Shown: one piece after another, positions 25,070-34,311 of the stretch | Layout: every line of letters starts with the position of its first letter | Position numbering within the stretch: position 1 is the first letter of the stretch | NCBI RefSeq assembly: GCF_018918125.1 | Contig: NZ_JAHLQA010000029.1 | Span: forward strand, 1 to 64,000 | Direction: 5' to 3' | From: Blautia sp. MSJ-19 | GTDB taxonomy: Bacteria; Bacillota; Clostridia; Lachnospirales; Lachnospiraceae | DNA: 64,000 nt | Program-made: the position numbers and the translations under genes | The notes under the pieces: generated by a model | What the model was told of the DNA's origin: nothing | What the model saw: the letters and a program-made list of their open reading frames with translations, nothing else | Database searches by the model: none

Positions 25070-25087
25070 TGCTTGCAATTGCAAGCA
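25070..25087. promoter_or_regulatory. Palindromic operator of the toxin-antitoxin pair
   Basis: TGCTTGCAATTGCAAGCA is a perfect 18-bp palindrome 36 bases before the antitoxin start, where the promoter should lie. Ribbon-helix-helix antitoxins bind such sites to autorepress. Confidence 0.7.
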
Positions 25088-25154
25088 TTTGCACGGATTG
25101 TTTTGTGACGAAACTTTGAATTTTATACGCCTCTTAAGGCAGAAAGGAACATTT

Positions 25155-26084
25155 ATGGGATTTTTATCGGGGCTATTTCATTCCAGAGACAAGCCCACCA
25201 ACAGTACCAATGGCAGCGCCTATCGTTTTCTCTTTGGTGGAAGCAACTCTGGCAAAGCCGTCAATGAACGAAGCGCCATGCAGATGACTGCAGTCTATGC
25301 CTGCGTCAGGATTCTTTCGGAGTCCATTGCAGGACTGCCAGTCCATATTTATAAGTATACCGACTCCGGTAGTAAAGAAAAGGCAATCAATCATCCTCTG
25401 TATCGACTAATTCACGATGAGCCAAATCCGGAAATGACATCCTTTGTCTTCCGCGAGACCTTGATGACGCATCTTCTCCTTTATGGAAATGCCTACGCGC
25501 AAATTATACGAAATGGCAAAGGTGAAGTCATCGCTCTCTATCCGCTGATGGCCAATCGAATGAGTGTGGATCGTGACGATAAAGGGCATCTCTACTACCA
25601 ATATCAAATGCAGGATTCCGATGCACCTACCATGAAAAATGGAACAGTCATCCTGAAACCGTCGGATGTGCTCCATGTTCCGGGTCTCGGCTTTGATGGT
25701 CTGGTCGGTTACTCTCCCATCGCTATGGCCAAAAACGCTATTGGATTTGCTATCGCCACAGAAGAATACGGTGCTAAGTTCTTTGCAAACGGTGCCACAC
25801 CGGGAGGTATTTTGGAGTATCCCGGTACCGTAAAAAATCCAGAAGTTGTCAGAGAAAGCTGGACCAAAGGCTTCTCTGGGAACAATTCTCATAAGGTAGC
25901 TGTTTTGGAAGAAGGCATGAAATACACGCCTATTTCCATTTCCCCAAATGAAGCACAGTTTCTGGAAACAAGAAAATTTCAGATTGATGAAATAGCTCGA
26001 ATCTTTAGAGTACCGCCTCACATGGTCGGTGATCTTGAGAAGTCGAGCTTTTCTAATATTGAGCAGCAATCTATGCATTCCTGA
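25155..26084 (+). pseudogene. Truncated phage portal protein (HK97 type)
   Basis: 310 codons of an HK97-family portal protein: NERSAMQMTAVYACVRILSE, HPLYRLIHDEPNPEMT, YGNAYAQIIRNG, LKPSDVLHVPGLGFDG and FRVPPHMVGDLE. AGAAAGGA precedes the ATG at 25155. Portal proteins of this family continue well beyond the final EQQS motif, usually to over 400 residues. Here the frame ends three residues after it (MHS) and the following DNA is unrelated. No capsid, terminase or tail genes are adjacent, so this is a prophage remnant. Confidence 0.85.
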
Positions 26085-26428
26085 CCATAACCATCTTTTG
26101 AGAGATAGATAATTCCAACCAAAACGGTCGGGGCATAAACATGTAATCCAGGCTAAATCAAACCCTCCTGTTATCTATTCCACTGCCAAGTCTGCCTCTT
26201 AGTATCGATTGGCTTAAACTGCGGTCGGCTCTGATAACAATTCCAGTGCCACAACCTATGACATCTAATCCACAGCCTAAACCCTACCGCTTTTTTCGGT
26301 CATCCACTTTTTCTTTAATCAGACCGAAAAGTAGATATGTTTCCATACAAGAAAACCGAGCTTTCCGCAAGGCTTCTCTGATGATACTAACCTCGCAAAA
26401 AGCCCGGAAATACGCCACTTTTCAGCCA
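26085..26428. other. Gene-free decay region between portal remnant and rlmD
   Basis: No open frame of convincing quality. On the minus strand, short frames near 26085-26165 look like a degraded coding tail but cannot be named. An inverted repeat TTTTCGGTC (26293-26301) / GACCGAAAA (26322-26330) could be an old phage or IS terminator. Confidence 0.4.
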
Positions 26429-27790
26429 TTATTTATCTTTTCTTGACAGCAAGCAAACCGTCTCGCAATGTTCAGTCGCCGGGAACATATCGACCGGAAC
26501 GGCCGTGACTGCTTTGTATCCGTGTTTAGTCAGGTATTTGAGATCACGTGCAAGTGTCGTCGGATCACATGAAACATAAACTATCCGTTTTGGCTTCAGC
26601 GTTACCACTGATGACAGGAATTTCTCGTCACTTCCGCTTCGCGGCGGGTCCATGAAAACAACGTCTGCGCTTTCTCCCTCATCTGCCATCTGGCGCATAA
26701 AAACACCTGCATCATTTTGATAAAAACGTACATTCTTAATTCCATTACGTTTTGCATTTACAATTGCATCTTTTACTGCATCCGGATTCAGTTCCACACT
26801 GATAACTTCCTTTGCTTTATCGCTGGCGATCAGACCAATCGTTCCGATTCCACAATATGCATCAATCACACGTTCTTTTCCTGTCAGGCCGGCAAGCTCG
26901 ATTGCTTTTGTGTAGAGTTTCTCTGTCTGCACTGTATTTACCTGATAGAAAGATTTGGAAGAAATACGGAATGTATGACCACAAAGCTCATCTTCAATAT
27001 ACCCTTTACCATACAGAACTGTTTCCTTCTCACCAAGGATCATGCTCGTCTTCTGATTATTTACATTCAGAATGATCGTTGTGATCTCCGGATGAAGCTT
27101 CCGAAGTGCTTTTACAAAATTATTTTTGGATGGCAGAATCGGTGAACCAAGTACAAGAACTACCATTACCTGTCCGCTGTGATGTCCTGTACGTATCAGT
27201 ACATGACGGAACAGTCCGTATCCGGTATCTTCATTATACGTCTTAATTTTAAAGGACTTTAAAAGGCCTCTGATATCACGGATGATCGCATCTGCACGTT
27301 TGTCCTCAATCAGACATTCATCCACCGGCACAATAAAATGTGTACCCTGCTGATAGGTACCGGAAATAACTGTACCATCTTTACGATGTCCAAATACTGC
27401 ATGTACTTTGTTTCTGTAATGAAACGGATCTTCCATTCCTATGATCTTCGTCGTGCTGCAGTATGGCTTCAGAAGTTTGCTTACCTGATTCTGCTTTTGT
27501 TTCAATTGTTTCTCATACGGCATATCCAGAAGCTGACATCCACCACATTTTCCATGTACCGGACAGAGTGATTTCTCCGATTTCCCGGAAAACACTTTTT
27601 TCTGTTCTGGTTTTTCAATCTTTTTTGTAAATTTCTTTGCATCTGGTTTTTCAGATACTTTCTTCTCTACCTGTTTTTTCCCCGGAGCCTGATATTTTTT
27701 CTTAACTTTTGTTTTATCTTTTACATATTTTTTCTCGCTCTTAAGCTTCGGTTTCTGAACAAATTTCTTTCCTGTTTTTTTCTCTGCCAT
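26429..27790 (-). CDS. rlmD: RlmD/RumA-like RNA (uracil-C5) methyltransferase with basic N-terminal extension
   Basis: A 453-residue SAM-dependent RNA uracil-C5 methyltransferase. Visible are an Fe-S cysteine cluster (CPVHGKCGGC, about 76-85), the SAM site DAYCGIGTIGL, MDPPRSGSDEK and the catalytic Cys in VYVSCDPTTLARDL. In place of the usual N-terminal TRAM domain there are ~65 residues made largely of Lys with Pro, Glu and Val. A second, TRAM-containing paralogue lies at 53249-54619. Which one makes 23S m5U1939 and which another site (such as m5U747) cannot be told. It directly follows the radical SAM gene, one base apart. Confidence 0.88.
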   Translation of the reverse strand: MAEKKTGKKFVQKPKLKSEKKYVKDKTKVKKKYQAPGKKQVEKKVSEKPDAKKFTKKIEKPEQKKVFSGKSEKSLCPVHGKCGGCQLLDMPYEKQLKQKQNQVSKLLKPYCSTTKIIGMEDPFHYRNKVHAVFGHRKDGTVISGTYQQGTHFIVPVDECLIEDKRADAIIRDIRGLLKSFKIKTYNEDTGYGLFRHVLIRTGHHSGQVMVVLVLGSPILPSKNNFVKALRKLHPEITTIILNVNNQKTSMILGEKETVLYGKGYIEDELCGHTFRISSKSFYQVNTVQTEKLYTKAIELAGLTGKERVIDAYCGIGTIGLIASDKAKEVISVELNPDAVKDAIVNAKRNGIKNVRFYQNDAGVFMRQMADEGESADVVFMDPPRSGSDEKFLSSVVTLKPKRIVYVSCDPTTLARDLKYLTKHGYKAVTAVPVDMFPATEHCETVCLLSRKDK

Positions 27791-28708
27791 TTATACTCCC
27801 TCTCCATCAAATTCCGGTATAAAACTCTCTTTCGCCGTCTCACCCTCCTGAATAAAACCATTATCCAGACCAAGTGAGATCGCATAATCGATCAACCGCT
27901 CATACTCTCTGTCCGTCACCCTCCGTGACAACAGTGGATCATCTTTCATCGCCGGCATCGGCGTATATTGATTCATCATACTGATATAGATTCTGTCTCC
28001 ATAAGTCTCATAGAGATATTTTAACACATTCTTTGAATCTTTTACATGTCCCGGCAACAGCAAATGGCGGACAATCACACCTTTTTTCATCATACCACGA
28101 CTGTCAAATTCCACATCCCCAACCTGCTGCACCATTTCACGCAAAGCTGCCTGCGCCACCTGCGGATAGTCTGCCGCATGCGAATATTTCCTTGCCAGTT
28201 CTCCATCCATATATTTAAAATCCGGAAGATAAATATCTACCAGTCCATCCAGCATTTTCAGGGCTTCTGCTCTTTCATAACCACTGCTGTTATATACGAT
28301 TGGAATATGCAGTCCCTGCTCTTTTGCCATTTCCAGAGCAGCAGCAACCTGTGGCAGAAACTGTCCGGCCGTCACCAGATTAATGTTATTTGCCTTTTGC
28401 TCCTGAAGGTTAAAAAAGAGCTCTACCAGGTGCTCCAGTGAAATTTTCTTCCCACTCTGGCCTCGGGATATTCTTCTGTTCTGACAGAATCCACACCCCA
28501 GTGAACACCCCGAAAAAAATACCGCTCCTGATCCCTCTTTTCCTGAAATACAGGGTTCCTCCCACATATGAAGAGCAGCTCTTGCAACCATGATCTCCGC
28601 ATCCACACCACAAAAACCCTTCTGGCCTTCCAGGCGGTTCACTCCACAGTTTCGCGGACAAAGACTGCACATTTTCATCAAACGTCGCATCTTATCTGTT
28701 TTATTCAT
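27791..28708 (-). CDS. PflX-type radical SAM protein
   Basis: A 305-residue radical SAM protein of the COG1313 (PflX, PFL-activating-enzyme-like) family. It has an N-terminal CSLCPRNCGVNR cluster, the CxxxCxxC motif in FFSGCSLGCGFCQN, and YNSSGYE and YLPDFKY stretches typical of activase-like enzymes. Its target is unknown. Its stop is followed immediately by the rlmD start, so the two form an operon. GGAG precedes the ATG. Confidence 0.87.
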   Translation of the reverse strand: MNKTDKMRRLMKMCSLCPRNCGVNRLEGQKGFCGVDAEIMVARAALHMWEEPCISGKEGSGAVFFSGCSLGCGFCQNRRISRGQSGKKISLEHLVELFFNLQEQKANNINLVTAGQFLPQVAAALEMAKEQGLHIPIVYNSSGYERAEALKMLDGLVDIYLPDFKYMDGELARKYSHAADYPQVAQAALREMVQQVGDVEFDSRGMMKKGVIVRHLLLPGHVKDSKNVLKYLYETYGDRIYISMMNQYTPMPAMKDDPLLSRRVTDREYERLIDYAISLGLDNGFIQEGETAKESFIPEFDGEGV

Positions 28709-28855
28709 CTATTCTGTCTCCAAAATCACCTATGTATCTGCATTCTTATTATTTTATCAGAATTTCCATTAAAAGTCGACTGCCAGTTAACATTCCTCAT
28801 GTCCACCGTCAATATTTTCAAAGCAGCGACAAATGCATTCCCTCGCTTCAATCCG

Positions 28856-28884
28856 TTGACAAATATAGCTTCTTATTTTATAAT
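28856..28884 (+). promoter_or_regulatory. Consensus promoter of ilvBN
   Basis: TTGACA (28856-28861) and TATAAT (28879-28884) with a 17-base spacer: a perfect sigma-A promoter. The leader (about 85 bases) shows no T-box or leader-peptide features I can recognise. Confidence 0.85.
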
Positions 28885-28976
28885 TATTTACATATTTGTA
28901 CCGCGGATTTCCGTCCTGAGTATTCCAGATGCTTAGGACTTTTTTATGCTACAGATGCGAGAAGGAGGTAATCTAT

Positions 28977-30695
28977 TTGAGACAGATTTCAGGAAATAAA
29001 TTACTGGTAAAAGCTTTAAAAGAAGAAGGGGTTACTACTTTATTTGGCTACCCTGGTGCATGCACCATCGATATCAGTGATGAATTATACAGACAGAGCG
29101 GGATCGATATCATCCTGCCAAGACATGAACAGGCTCTGGTTCATGAAGCAGATGCTTATGCAAGAACTACAGGAAAAGTCGGTGTCTGTCTGGTAACCAG
29201 CGGTCCTGGTGCCACCAACCTTGTCACCGGACTTGCCACAGCCAACTATGACAGTGTTCCTCTTGTATGCTTCACCGGACAGGTTGCAAGACATCTGATC
29301 GGAAATGATGCATTTCAGGAAGTTGACATTGTCGGAATCACACGCAGTATTACCAAATATGGTGTAACTGTCCGCAACCGTGAAGACCTTGGCCGTATCA
29401 TCAAGGAAGCTTTTTATATTGCAAGAACCGGTCGTCCGGGACCTGTACTGATCGATCTTCCAAAAGATGTCATGGCAGAACTTGGCAGTGCTGAATATCC
29501 AAAAAATGTCAATATCCGTGGCTATAAGCCAAACACCAACGTACATATGGGGCAGCTGAAAAAAGCTCTGAAAATGCTCCAGAAAGCTAAAAAGCCACTG
29601 TTTCTGGCAGGAGGCGGTGTCAATATTGCAAATGCAAATGAAATTTTTACTTCTGTAGTCGAAAAAACACAGGTTCCTGTTGTCACTACCGTTATGGGAC
29701 GTGGTGCGATTTCCACCAGACATCCATTGTTTATCGGAAACCTCGGTATGCACGGTGCATACGCAGCAAACATGGCAGTTACCAACTGCGATCTGCTTTT
29801 CTCTATCGGTACCCGTTTCAATGACCGTATCACGGGCAAGCTTCACGAATTTGCACCGAATGCGCAGATCGTCCACATTGATATCGATACTGCTTCTATT
29901 TCCAGAAATATTCATGTCGACGTCCCGATCGTTGCCGACGCCAAAGAAGCTATCACCAAAATGGCAGAATATGTAACCGAGTGCAATACCAAAAAATGGC
30001 GGACAGAAATTGACACATGGAAAAATGAACACCCGCTTTCCATGAAGAACCGTCCTCTGATGGGTCCTCTCGATATCTTTAATGAAATCAATAAACAGTT
30101 TGACAAAGCAATCATTGTTACCGATGTCGGGCAGCATCAGATGCTGACTTCCCAGTTTGTAGACATTACTGAAAGCCGCAAACTCATCATGTCCGGCGGA
30201 CTCGGAACCATGGGATATGGTCTTCCCGGTGCAATTGGAGCACAGATTGGTAATCCGGATACTCCTGTCATTTCAATCTCCGGTGACGGTGGTATGCAGA
30301 TGAATATCCAGGAACTCGCAACCGCAGTTCTGGAAGAGCTTCCGATCATCAACTGTATCTTTAATAACACTTATCTTGGCATGGTGCGCCAGTGGCAGAA
30401 GCTTTTCTATGGAAAGCGCTACTCCATGACCAATTTAAGAGTCGGAGCCCTCTCCCGCCGTACGAACGGAGAAGAATATCCAAAATATACTCCGGATTTC
30501 ATTAAACTTGCTGAAAGTTATGGTGCCAAAGGTATTCGCGTAACCAAGCGTGAAGAAATTGCCGCAGCTTTTGAGGAAGCAAGAAAGAGCACCAAAGTCC
30601 CTACTGTGATCGAATTTATCATCGATCCTGAAGAAATGGTTTATCCAATGGTCAAACCAGGTGGAACACTGGCTGATCTGATCATGGATTGTTAG
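28977..30695 (+). CDS. ilvB: Acetolactate synthase large subunit (IlvB)
   Basis: Thiamine-diphosphate enzyme making acetolactate or acetohydroxybutyrate for branched-chain amino acids. Evidence: FGYPGACTIDI, RHEQALVHEADAYAR with the catalytic Glu, TSGPGATNLVTG, and the TPP/Mg site GDGGMQMNIQELATA with NNTYLGMVRQWQ. The GAAGGAGG site demands the TTG at 28977 as start; an upstream in-frame ATG at 28929 has no ribosome site. Length 572 residues. ilvN follows after 12 bases. Confidence 0.95.
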   Translation: MRQISGNKLLVKALKEEGVTTLFGYPGACTIDISDELYRQSGIDIILPRHEQALVHEADAYARTTGKVGVCLVTSGPGATNLVTGLATANYDSVPLVCFTGQVARHLIGNDAFQEVDIVGITRSITKYGVTVRNREDLGRIIKEAFYIARTGRPGPVLIDLPKDVMAELGSAEYPKNVNIRGYKPNTNVHMGQLKKALKMLQKAKKPLFLAGGGVNIANANEIFTSVVEKTQVPVVTTVMGRGAISTRHPLFIGNLGMHGAYAANMAVTNCDLLFSIGTRFNDRITGKLHEFAPNAQIVHIDIDTASISRNIHVDVPIVADAKEAITKMAEYVTECNTKKWRTEIDTWKNEHPLSMKNRPLMGPLDIFNEINKQFDKAIIVTDVGQHQMLTSQFVDITESRKLIMSGGLGTMGYGLPGAIGAQIGNPDTPVISISGDGGMQMNIQELATAVLEELPIINCIFNNTYLGMVRQWQKLFYGKRYSMTNLRVGALSRRTNGEEYPKYTPDFIKLAESYGAKGIRVTKREEIAAAFEEARKSTKVPTVIEFIIDPEEMVYPMVKPGGTLADLIMDC

Positions 30696-30707
30696 GAGGA
30701 ATCAGAA

Positions 30708-31217
30708 ATGGATAAAGGAGTGAAAACTAGATGGATCTCTCTTTATGTTGAAAACCAGGTTGGTGTTCTGTCCAAAATCTCCGGACTTTTTTCTGGAAAA
30801 TCCTATAATCTGGACAGTCTTACAGTAGGTACCACAGAAGATCCAACCGTTTCCAGAATGACGATTGCAACTGTCAGTGATGACGAGACATTCGAACAGA
30901 TCAAAAAACAGCTCAACCGCATGGTAGAAGTCATCAAAGTCATTGATTTTACTGATGTGTTTGTTCGTATGAAAGAAATTCTTTATGTAAAGGTAAGAAA
31001 ATGTTCTGCTGCTGATAAAGTGGAATTGTTTCAGATTGCCGAAACATTCAAAGCCAGAGTCATCGATTATGGCAAAGACAGCCTGCTTCTGGAATTTGTC
31101 CAGACAGCAACCAAAAACGATGCAGTTGTCAAACTGATCAAAGAAGAATTCAAGAATATAGAAGTGGTTCGAGGCGGCAGCGTGGGCATCGAATCCATCA
31201 GTATGATGGAGCGCTGA
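30708..31217 (+). CDS. ilvN: Acetolactate synthase small subunit (IlvN/IlvH)
   Basis: A 169-residue regulatory subunit with an N-terminal ACT domain (ISLYVENQVGVLSKISGLFSG) that senses valine, and the C-terminal ALS small-subunit domain (KEILYVKVRK, ending RGGSVGIESISM). AGGAGG lies eight bases before the ATG. It completes the holoenzyme with IlvB. Confidence 0.95.
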   Translation: MDKGVKTRWISLYVENQVGVLSKISGLFSGKSYNLDSLTVGTTEDPTVSRMTIATVSDDETFEQIKKQLNRMVEVIKVIDFTDVFVRMKEILYVKVRKCSAADKVELFQIAETFKARVIDYGKDSLLLEFVQTATKNDAVVKLIKEEFKNIEVVRGGSVGIESISMMER

Positions 31218-31238
31218 TGCCCTCCACTCAGTCTCAAA

Positions 31239-32228
31239 TCAGTCGATCAGATCATTCTGAAATCTTGACAAATGTTCATAAGGAAGAATCAGACGGCCGC
31301 GGTACAATCCGCAGCCGTCATTGATCAGACTGTTATCTACTGCAGAAAACATATTCACATCCAGTTTGGACAGCTCCAGTCCAAGAAGTTTCATCCCTCT
31401 CTCATAAGCTTCATCAAAATAAATACATTCCCCTTCTGGAATCGCATCTCTTCTTGCTCTTTCGTTTTCCTGCTTTTTCTCATATCCTAAATGATTCGCC
31501 GGTCCAATCTCTGCTATATCATCCATTGTCTTTGTTCTAAGCTGCACTTCCATATAGGAACGGGAACTGTTGTCATAAAATGTAATATGCAACGACTGGT
31601 ATTCATCCGGCTCTGTCCCATAGATATAGTCTCTGTAATAAGGGCGAACCTCCTCATTCAAAAGCGGAGAACCACTTTCTTTGACACCATGTGCAGATTC
31701 TGCTGTAAATCCTCGTTCCTCAAGAAATCCCGGGAGTACATTTGCAATCTGGTACAGATACTTTAATTCTTCCTGTTCGCGGTCTGCCTCGCTTTTCAGA
31801 TGACATCTCGGCATAGAGATTACGATCCGATACGCAATAAAATCGCGGAAACAGCTTAATCGATTTTTTAATTCAGCCAGCGGTGGATACTTCCCATGCT
31901 CTATATAATAATTATAGATATATTCCACCACATATCCGTTAAATTTCTCTTCGGCACGTATCAGTGATTTGATTCTTCCCTTAAATGTAAATGCAAGGAA
32001 CGGGTATTCTTTGGACATATATTTGTAAAATTCCCGAATCTGCTGAGACTGTGCTGTAAGGAAATCATTATGTTCCAGCAGCTCTCTGATGAGAATCAGA
32101 AAATTACAGTGGATCATATCCACCTCATTATGTGTCTTTTTGGCTTCTTTTCTAAGATCATGAATATAATTATGTAAAATCCGAAGAATGGTATCCCCCG
32201 AATAAAGGTAATCATTTAATGTAATCAT
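31239..32228 (-). CDS. RelA/SpoT-domain protein, putative small alarmone synthetase-like
   Basis: A 329-residue protein with a (p)ppGpp synthetase-like core: FKGRIKSLIRAEEKF, FRDFIAYRIVIS and EPDEYQSLHITF followed by YMEVQLRTKTMDDIAEIG. These match the R-x-K, RDxxAxR, YxSxH and ExQxRT motifs of RelA/SpoT synthetase domains. There is no HD hydrolase, TGS or ACT domain. Large inserts between motifs set it apart from classical RelP/RelQ, so activity should be tested rather than assumed. ATG at 32228 has AAAGGAG upstream. It is convergent with ilvN and divergent from the Mrr-like gene. Confidence 0.75.
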   Translation of the reverse strand: MITLNDYLYSGDTILRILHNYIHDLRKEAKKTHNEVDMIHCNFLILIRELLEHNDFLTAQSQQIREFYKYMSKEYPFLAFTFKGRIKSLIRAEEKFNGYVVEYIYNYYIEHGKYPPLAELKNRLSCFRDFIAYRIVISMPRCHLKSEADREQEELKYLYQIANVLPGFLEERGFTAESAHGVKESGSPLLNEEVRPYYRDYIYGTEPDEYQSLHITFYDNSSRSYMEVQLRTKTMDDIAEIGPANHLGYEKKQENERARRDAIPEGECIYFDEAYERGMKLLGLELSKLDVNMFSAVDNSLINDGCGLYRGRLILPYEHLSRFQNDLID

Positions 32229-32333
32229 ATCGCCGTCACTCCTTTCCCCTAATTTTACCAGAAACTTACATATTATCAAGCATTATGTACAAATATCCTC
32301 CTGCTATCCACAACATCCGGATCGTATTTTCAG

Positions 32334-32363
32334 TTGACATTTTCTATATGGCAAAGCTAAAAT
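32334..32363 (+). promoter_or_regulatory. Promoter of the Mrr-like gene
   Basis: TTGACA (32334-32339) and TAAAAT (32358-32363) with an 18-base spacer. Confidence 0.55.
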
Positions 32364-32405
32364 AAGGAATAGCAATTGATAATACCAGAAAGGATTACAT
32401 AGATT

Positions 32406-33077
32406 ATGGATGGGCTGCAGTTTGAACATCGCTGTGCAGAATTATTGCGATATCGGGGATTTCACAAAGTGACCGTGACCAAAGGCAGCGGCGACCAGGG
32501 CATAGATATCCTGGCAAAGAAAAATGGACAGAAATACGGAATTCAGTGTAAATATTATTCCCATCCTGTAGGCAATAAGGCCATTCAGGAAGCATATGCC
32601 GGTGCTGATTTTTATGACTGTGATGCTGCTATAGTCATGACCAACAATACATTCACCCGTCAGGCCAGAGAACTGGCAGAAAAACTGGATGTTGAACTTT
32701 GGGAACGCTGCTCTCCCAACGGAAGTTCTTCTTTTGTCTCGAAGCTCATGCGGATCTTTAATATTTTTTTTCTGATCTGTGGTATCGGTCTCTGTATTTC
32801 TGCAGAACTTTTGCATTTTCCGGAGGGAACGATTCTCAATTATATGAGTCTGCTGTTGCTTATTCTTGCTGCTCTGTCCGGTCTGATCGGGTGGAATCAT
32901 TTTTTACCCTGCATCATTTCCGGGATGCTGTATTTTGTTTTTTTCCTATCTGCGTTGTTTCCAAGAATTCTGCTCTCGGATTCTGACTGGTACGGTATCC
33001 TGATGCTTTTTCCTTCTTTTGTTACAGTCGGACATGCTTTATACGCAAGATTCCGAAACCAGGAACCCGTTCAATAA
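32406..33077 (+). CDS. Mrr-type endonuclease domain with C-terminal membrane segments
   Basis: A 223-residue protein. Residues 1-110 form a restriction-endonuclease-like Mrr_cat domain: QFEHRCAELLRYRGF, then GSGDQGIDILAKKNG, then YGIQCKYYS, with the D...QxK catalytic set intact. From about residue 115 the chain becomes hydrophobic with about four membrane segments (FFLICGIGLCISAELL, MSLLLLILAALSGLIGW and later). Membrane-tethered Mrr-like nucleases are common in Firmicutes but their role is unclear; phage defence is one option. The 3' end overlaps the convergent oxidoreductase gene by 7 bases. Confidence 0.8.
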   Translation: MDGLQFEHRCAELLRYRGFHKVTVTKGSGDQGIDILAKKNGQKYGIQCKYYSHPVGNKAIQEAYAGADFYDCDAAIVMTNNTFTRQARELAEKLDVELWERCSPNGSSSFVSKLMRIFNIFFLICGIGLCISAELLHFPEGTILNYMSLLLLILAALSGLIGWNHFLPCIISGMLYFVFFLSALFPRILLSDSDWYGILMLFPSFVTVGHALYARFRNQEPVQ

Positions 33078-34144
33078 CAAAGTTCCTGCATCAGATCATG
33101 TACCGTTGTCATCTCATGGATGCGGTCGACATTTGCTCCGCAGAATACCAGGCCGTTACGTACATCTCCTCTGACTGCATCGATCAGTGCCTTTGTAATA
33201 CAATATGGTACTGATCGCGGATCACACTTCTCCAGACAATTATAACATTTTTTTATCGGCTTTCTGACCGTCTCAAGCCCTCTGATAAACTCATTCCGAA
33301 GGGCTCTGCCAGGCATTCCGACAGGGCTCTGTATGATCTGGATGTCTTTTGGCTCTGCCTGAATATATGCCTGTTTATATGCATCTGCCGCATCACACTC
33401 TTTTGTTGCTACAAATCTGCTGGCAATCTGTACACCATCTGCTCCCAGTGCCATCATATGATCAATATCTGTCCTGTCAAAGATTCCTCCGGCAACAATC
33501 ACCGGAATTTTTATTCCAAATTTCTCTTCATACAATGCTTTGCATGAAATGATCTCTTTGATTTCTTTATCATAGTCCAGTGTTTCTATATTCTTCAGCT
33601 GTTCTCTGGAAAATCCCAGATGTCCTCCCGCCTTCGGCCCTTCAATCACAATAAAATCCGCTGTACGGTCATAACGATGTGCCCACATTTTCAAAATGAG
33701 CTGTGCTGCTCTTCTGGAAGAAACGATCGGTGCAATCTTTGTCCGGCTCTCGCCCACCAGTTTTGGCAGATCCATCGGAAGCCCCGCTCCACTGATAATA
33801 ACATCTGCACCTGCACTGACAGCCTCCTGCACATGCTCTTTATAATGCTTGAGTGCAACCATAATATTCACCCCAACTAATCCTTTTCCCCCTGCGATCT
33901 CTTTAGCACGTCGAATATGCTTTCTTATTGCAATACGGTTACAGCCTGCCTGATCCCGCTCAAAGCCTTCTTCATCATAACCAATCTGTGCTGTAGAAAT
34001 AATTCCAATTCCTCCCTCAGCTGCAACAGCCCCGGCAAGACTGCTCCGACTGACACCGACTCCCATTCCACCCTGAATGATCGGTTTTTCCGCTGTCATT
34101 TCTCCAATTTTAAGTGGTTTTAACGGTTCTTTATATGTATACAT
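33071..34144 (-). CDS. Nitronate monooxygenase-like FMN enzyme
   Basis: A 357-residue TIM-barrel flavoprotein of the 2-nitropropane dioxygenase/NMO family. Evidence: PIIQGGMGVGVS at the N-terminus, VNIMVALKHY, GADVIISGAGLP, IEGPKAGGHLGFS, VIVAGGIFDRTDIDHMMALGADGVQIASRF. The C-terminus carries a CYNCLEKCDPRSVPYC cysteine cluster, seen in the clostridial subgroup. True substrate uncertain; FabK-like enoyl reductases share the fold. Confidence 0.87.
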   Translation of the reverse strand: MYTYKEPLKPLKIGEMTAEKPIIQGGMGVGVSRSSLAGAVAAEGGIGIISTAQIGYDEEGFERDQAGCNRIAIRKHIRRAKEIAGGKGLVGVNIMVALKHYKEHVQEAVSAGADVIISGAGLPMDLPKLVGESRTKIAPIVSSRRAAQLILKMWAHRYDRTADFIVIEGPKAGGHLGFSREQLKNIETLDYDKEIKEIISCKALYEEKFGIKIPVIVAGGIFDRTDIDHMMALGADGVQIASRFVATKECDAADAYKQAYIQAEPKDIQIIQSPVGMPGRALRNEFIRGLETVRKPIKKCYNCLEKCDPRSVPYCITKALIDAVRGDVRNGLVFCGANVDRIHEMTTVHDLMQELCY

Positions 34145-34283
34145 TCGTCAATCCTCCCAGTATTTTCGATGTTTATTTTGATTATCAAACCATTTGTCAG
34201 TATAAACCGTTTTGTTGTTCATGTCAATGTGTTCTTGATTCTTTTCCTTTACTATGTAGTTTTCGATACTATATCGATGTTAT

Positions 34284-34311
34284 AAAAAAGGAAAGACCTT
34301 TCAGTCTTTCC
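34284..34311 (-). terminator. Terminator after the MATE gene
   Basis: On the minus strand GGAAAGAC pairs with GTCTTTCC, followed by six T residues. The stem includes the MATE stop codon. Confidence 0.8.

Noticed and set aside
28862-28976. T-box or leader-peptide attenuator upstream of ilvB
   Set aside because: No T-box core (GGGTGGNACCGCG-like) or terminator hairpin, and no run of Ile/Val/Leu codons in a short frame.
29085-30137. A 350-codon open frame on the minus strand
   Set aside because: Antisense to ilvB; no domain, no ribosome site.
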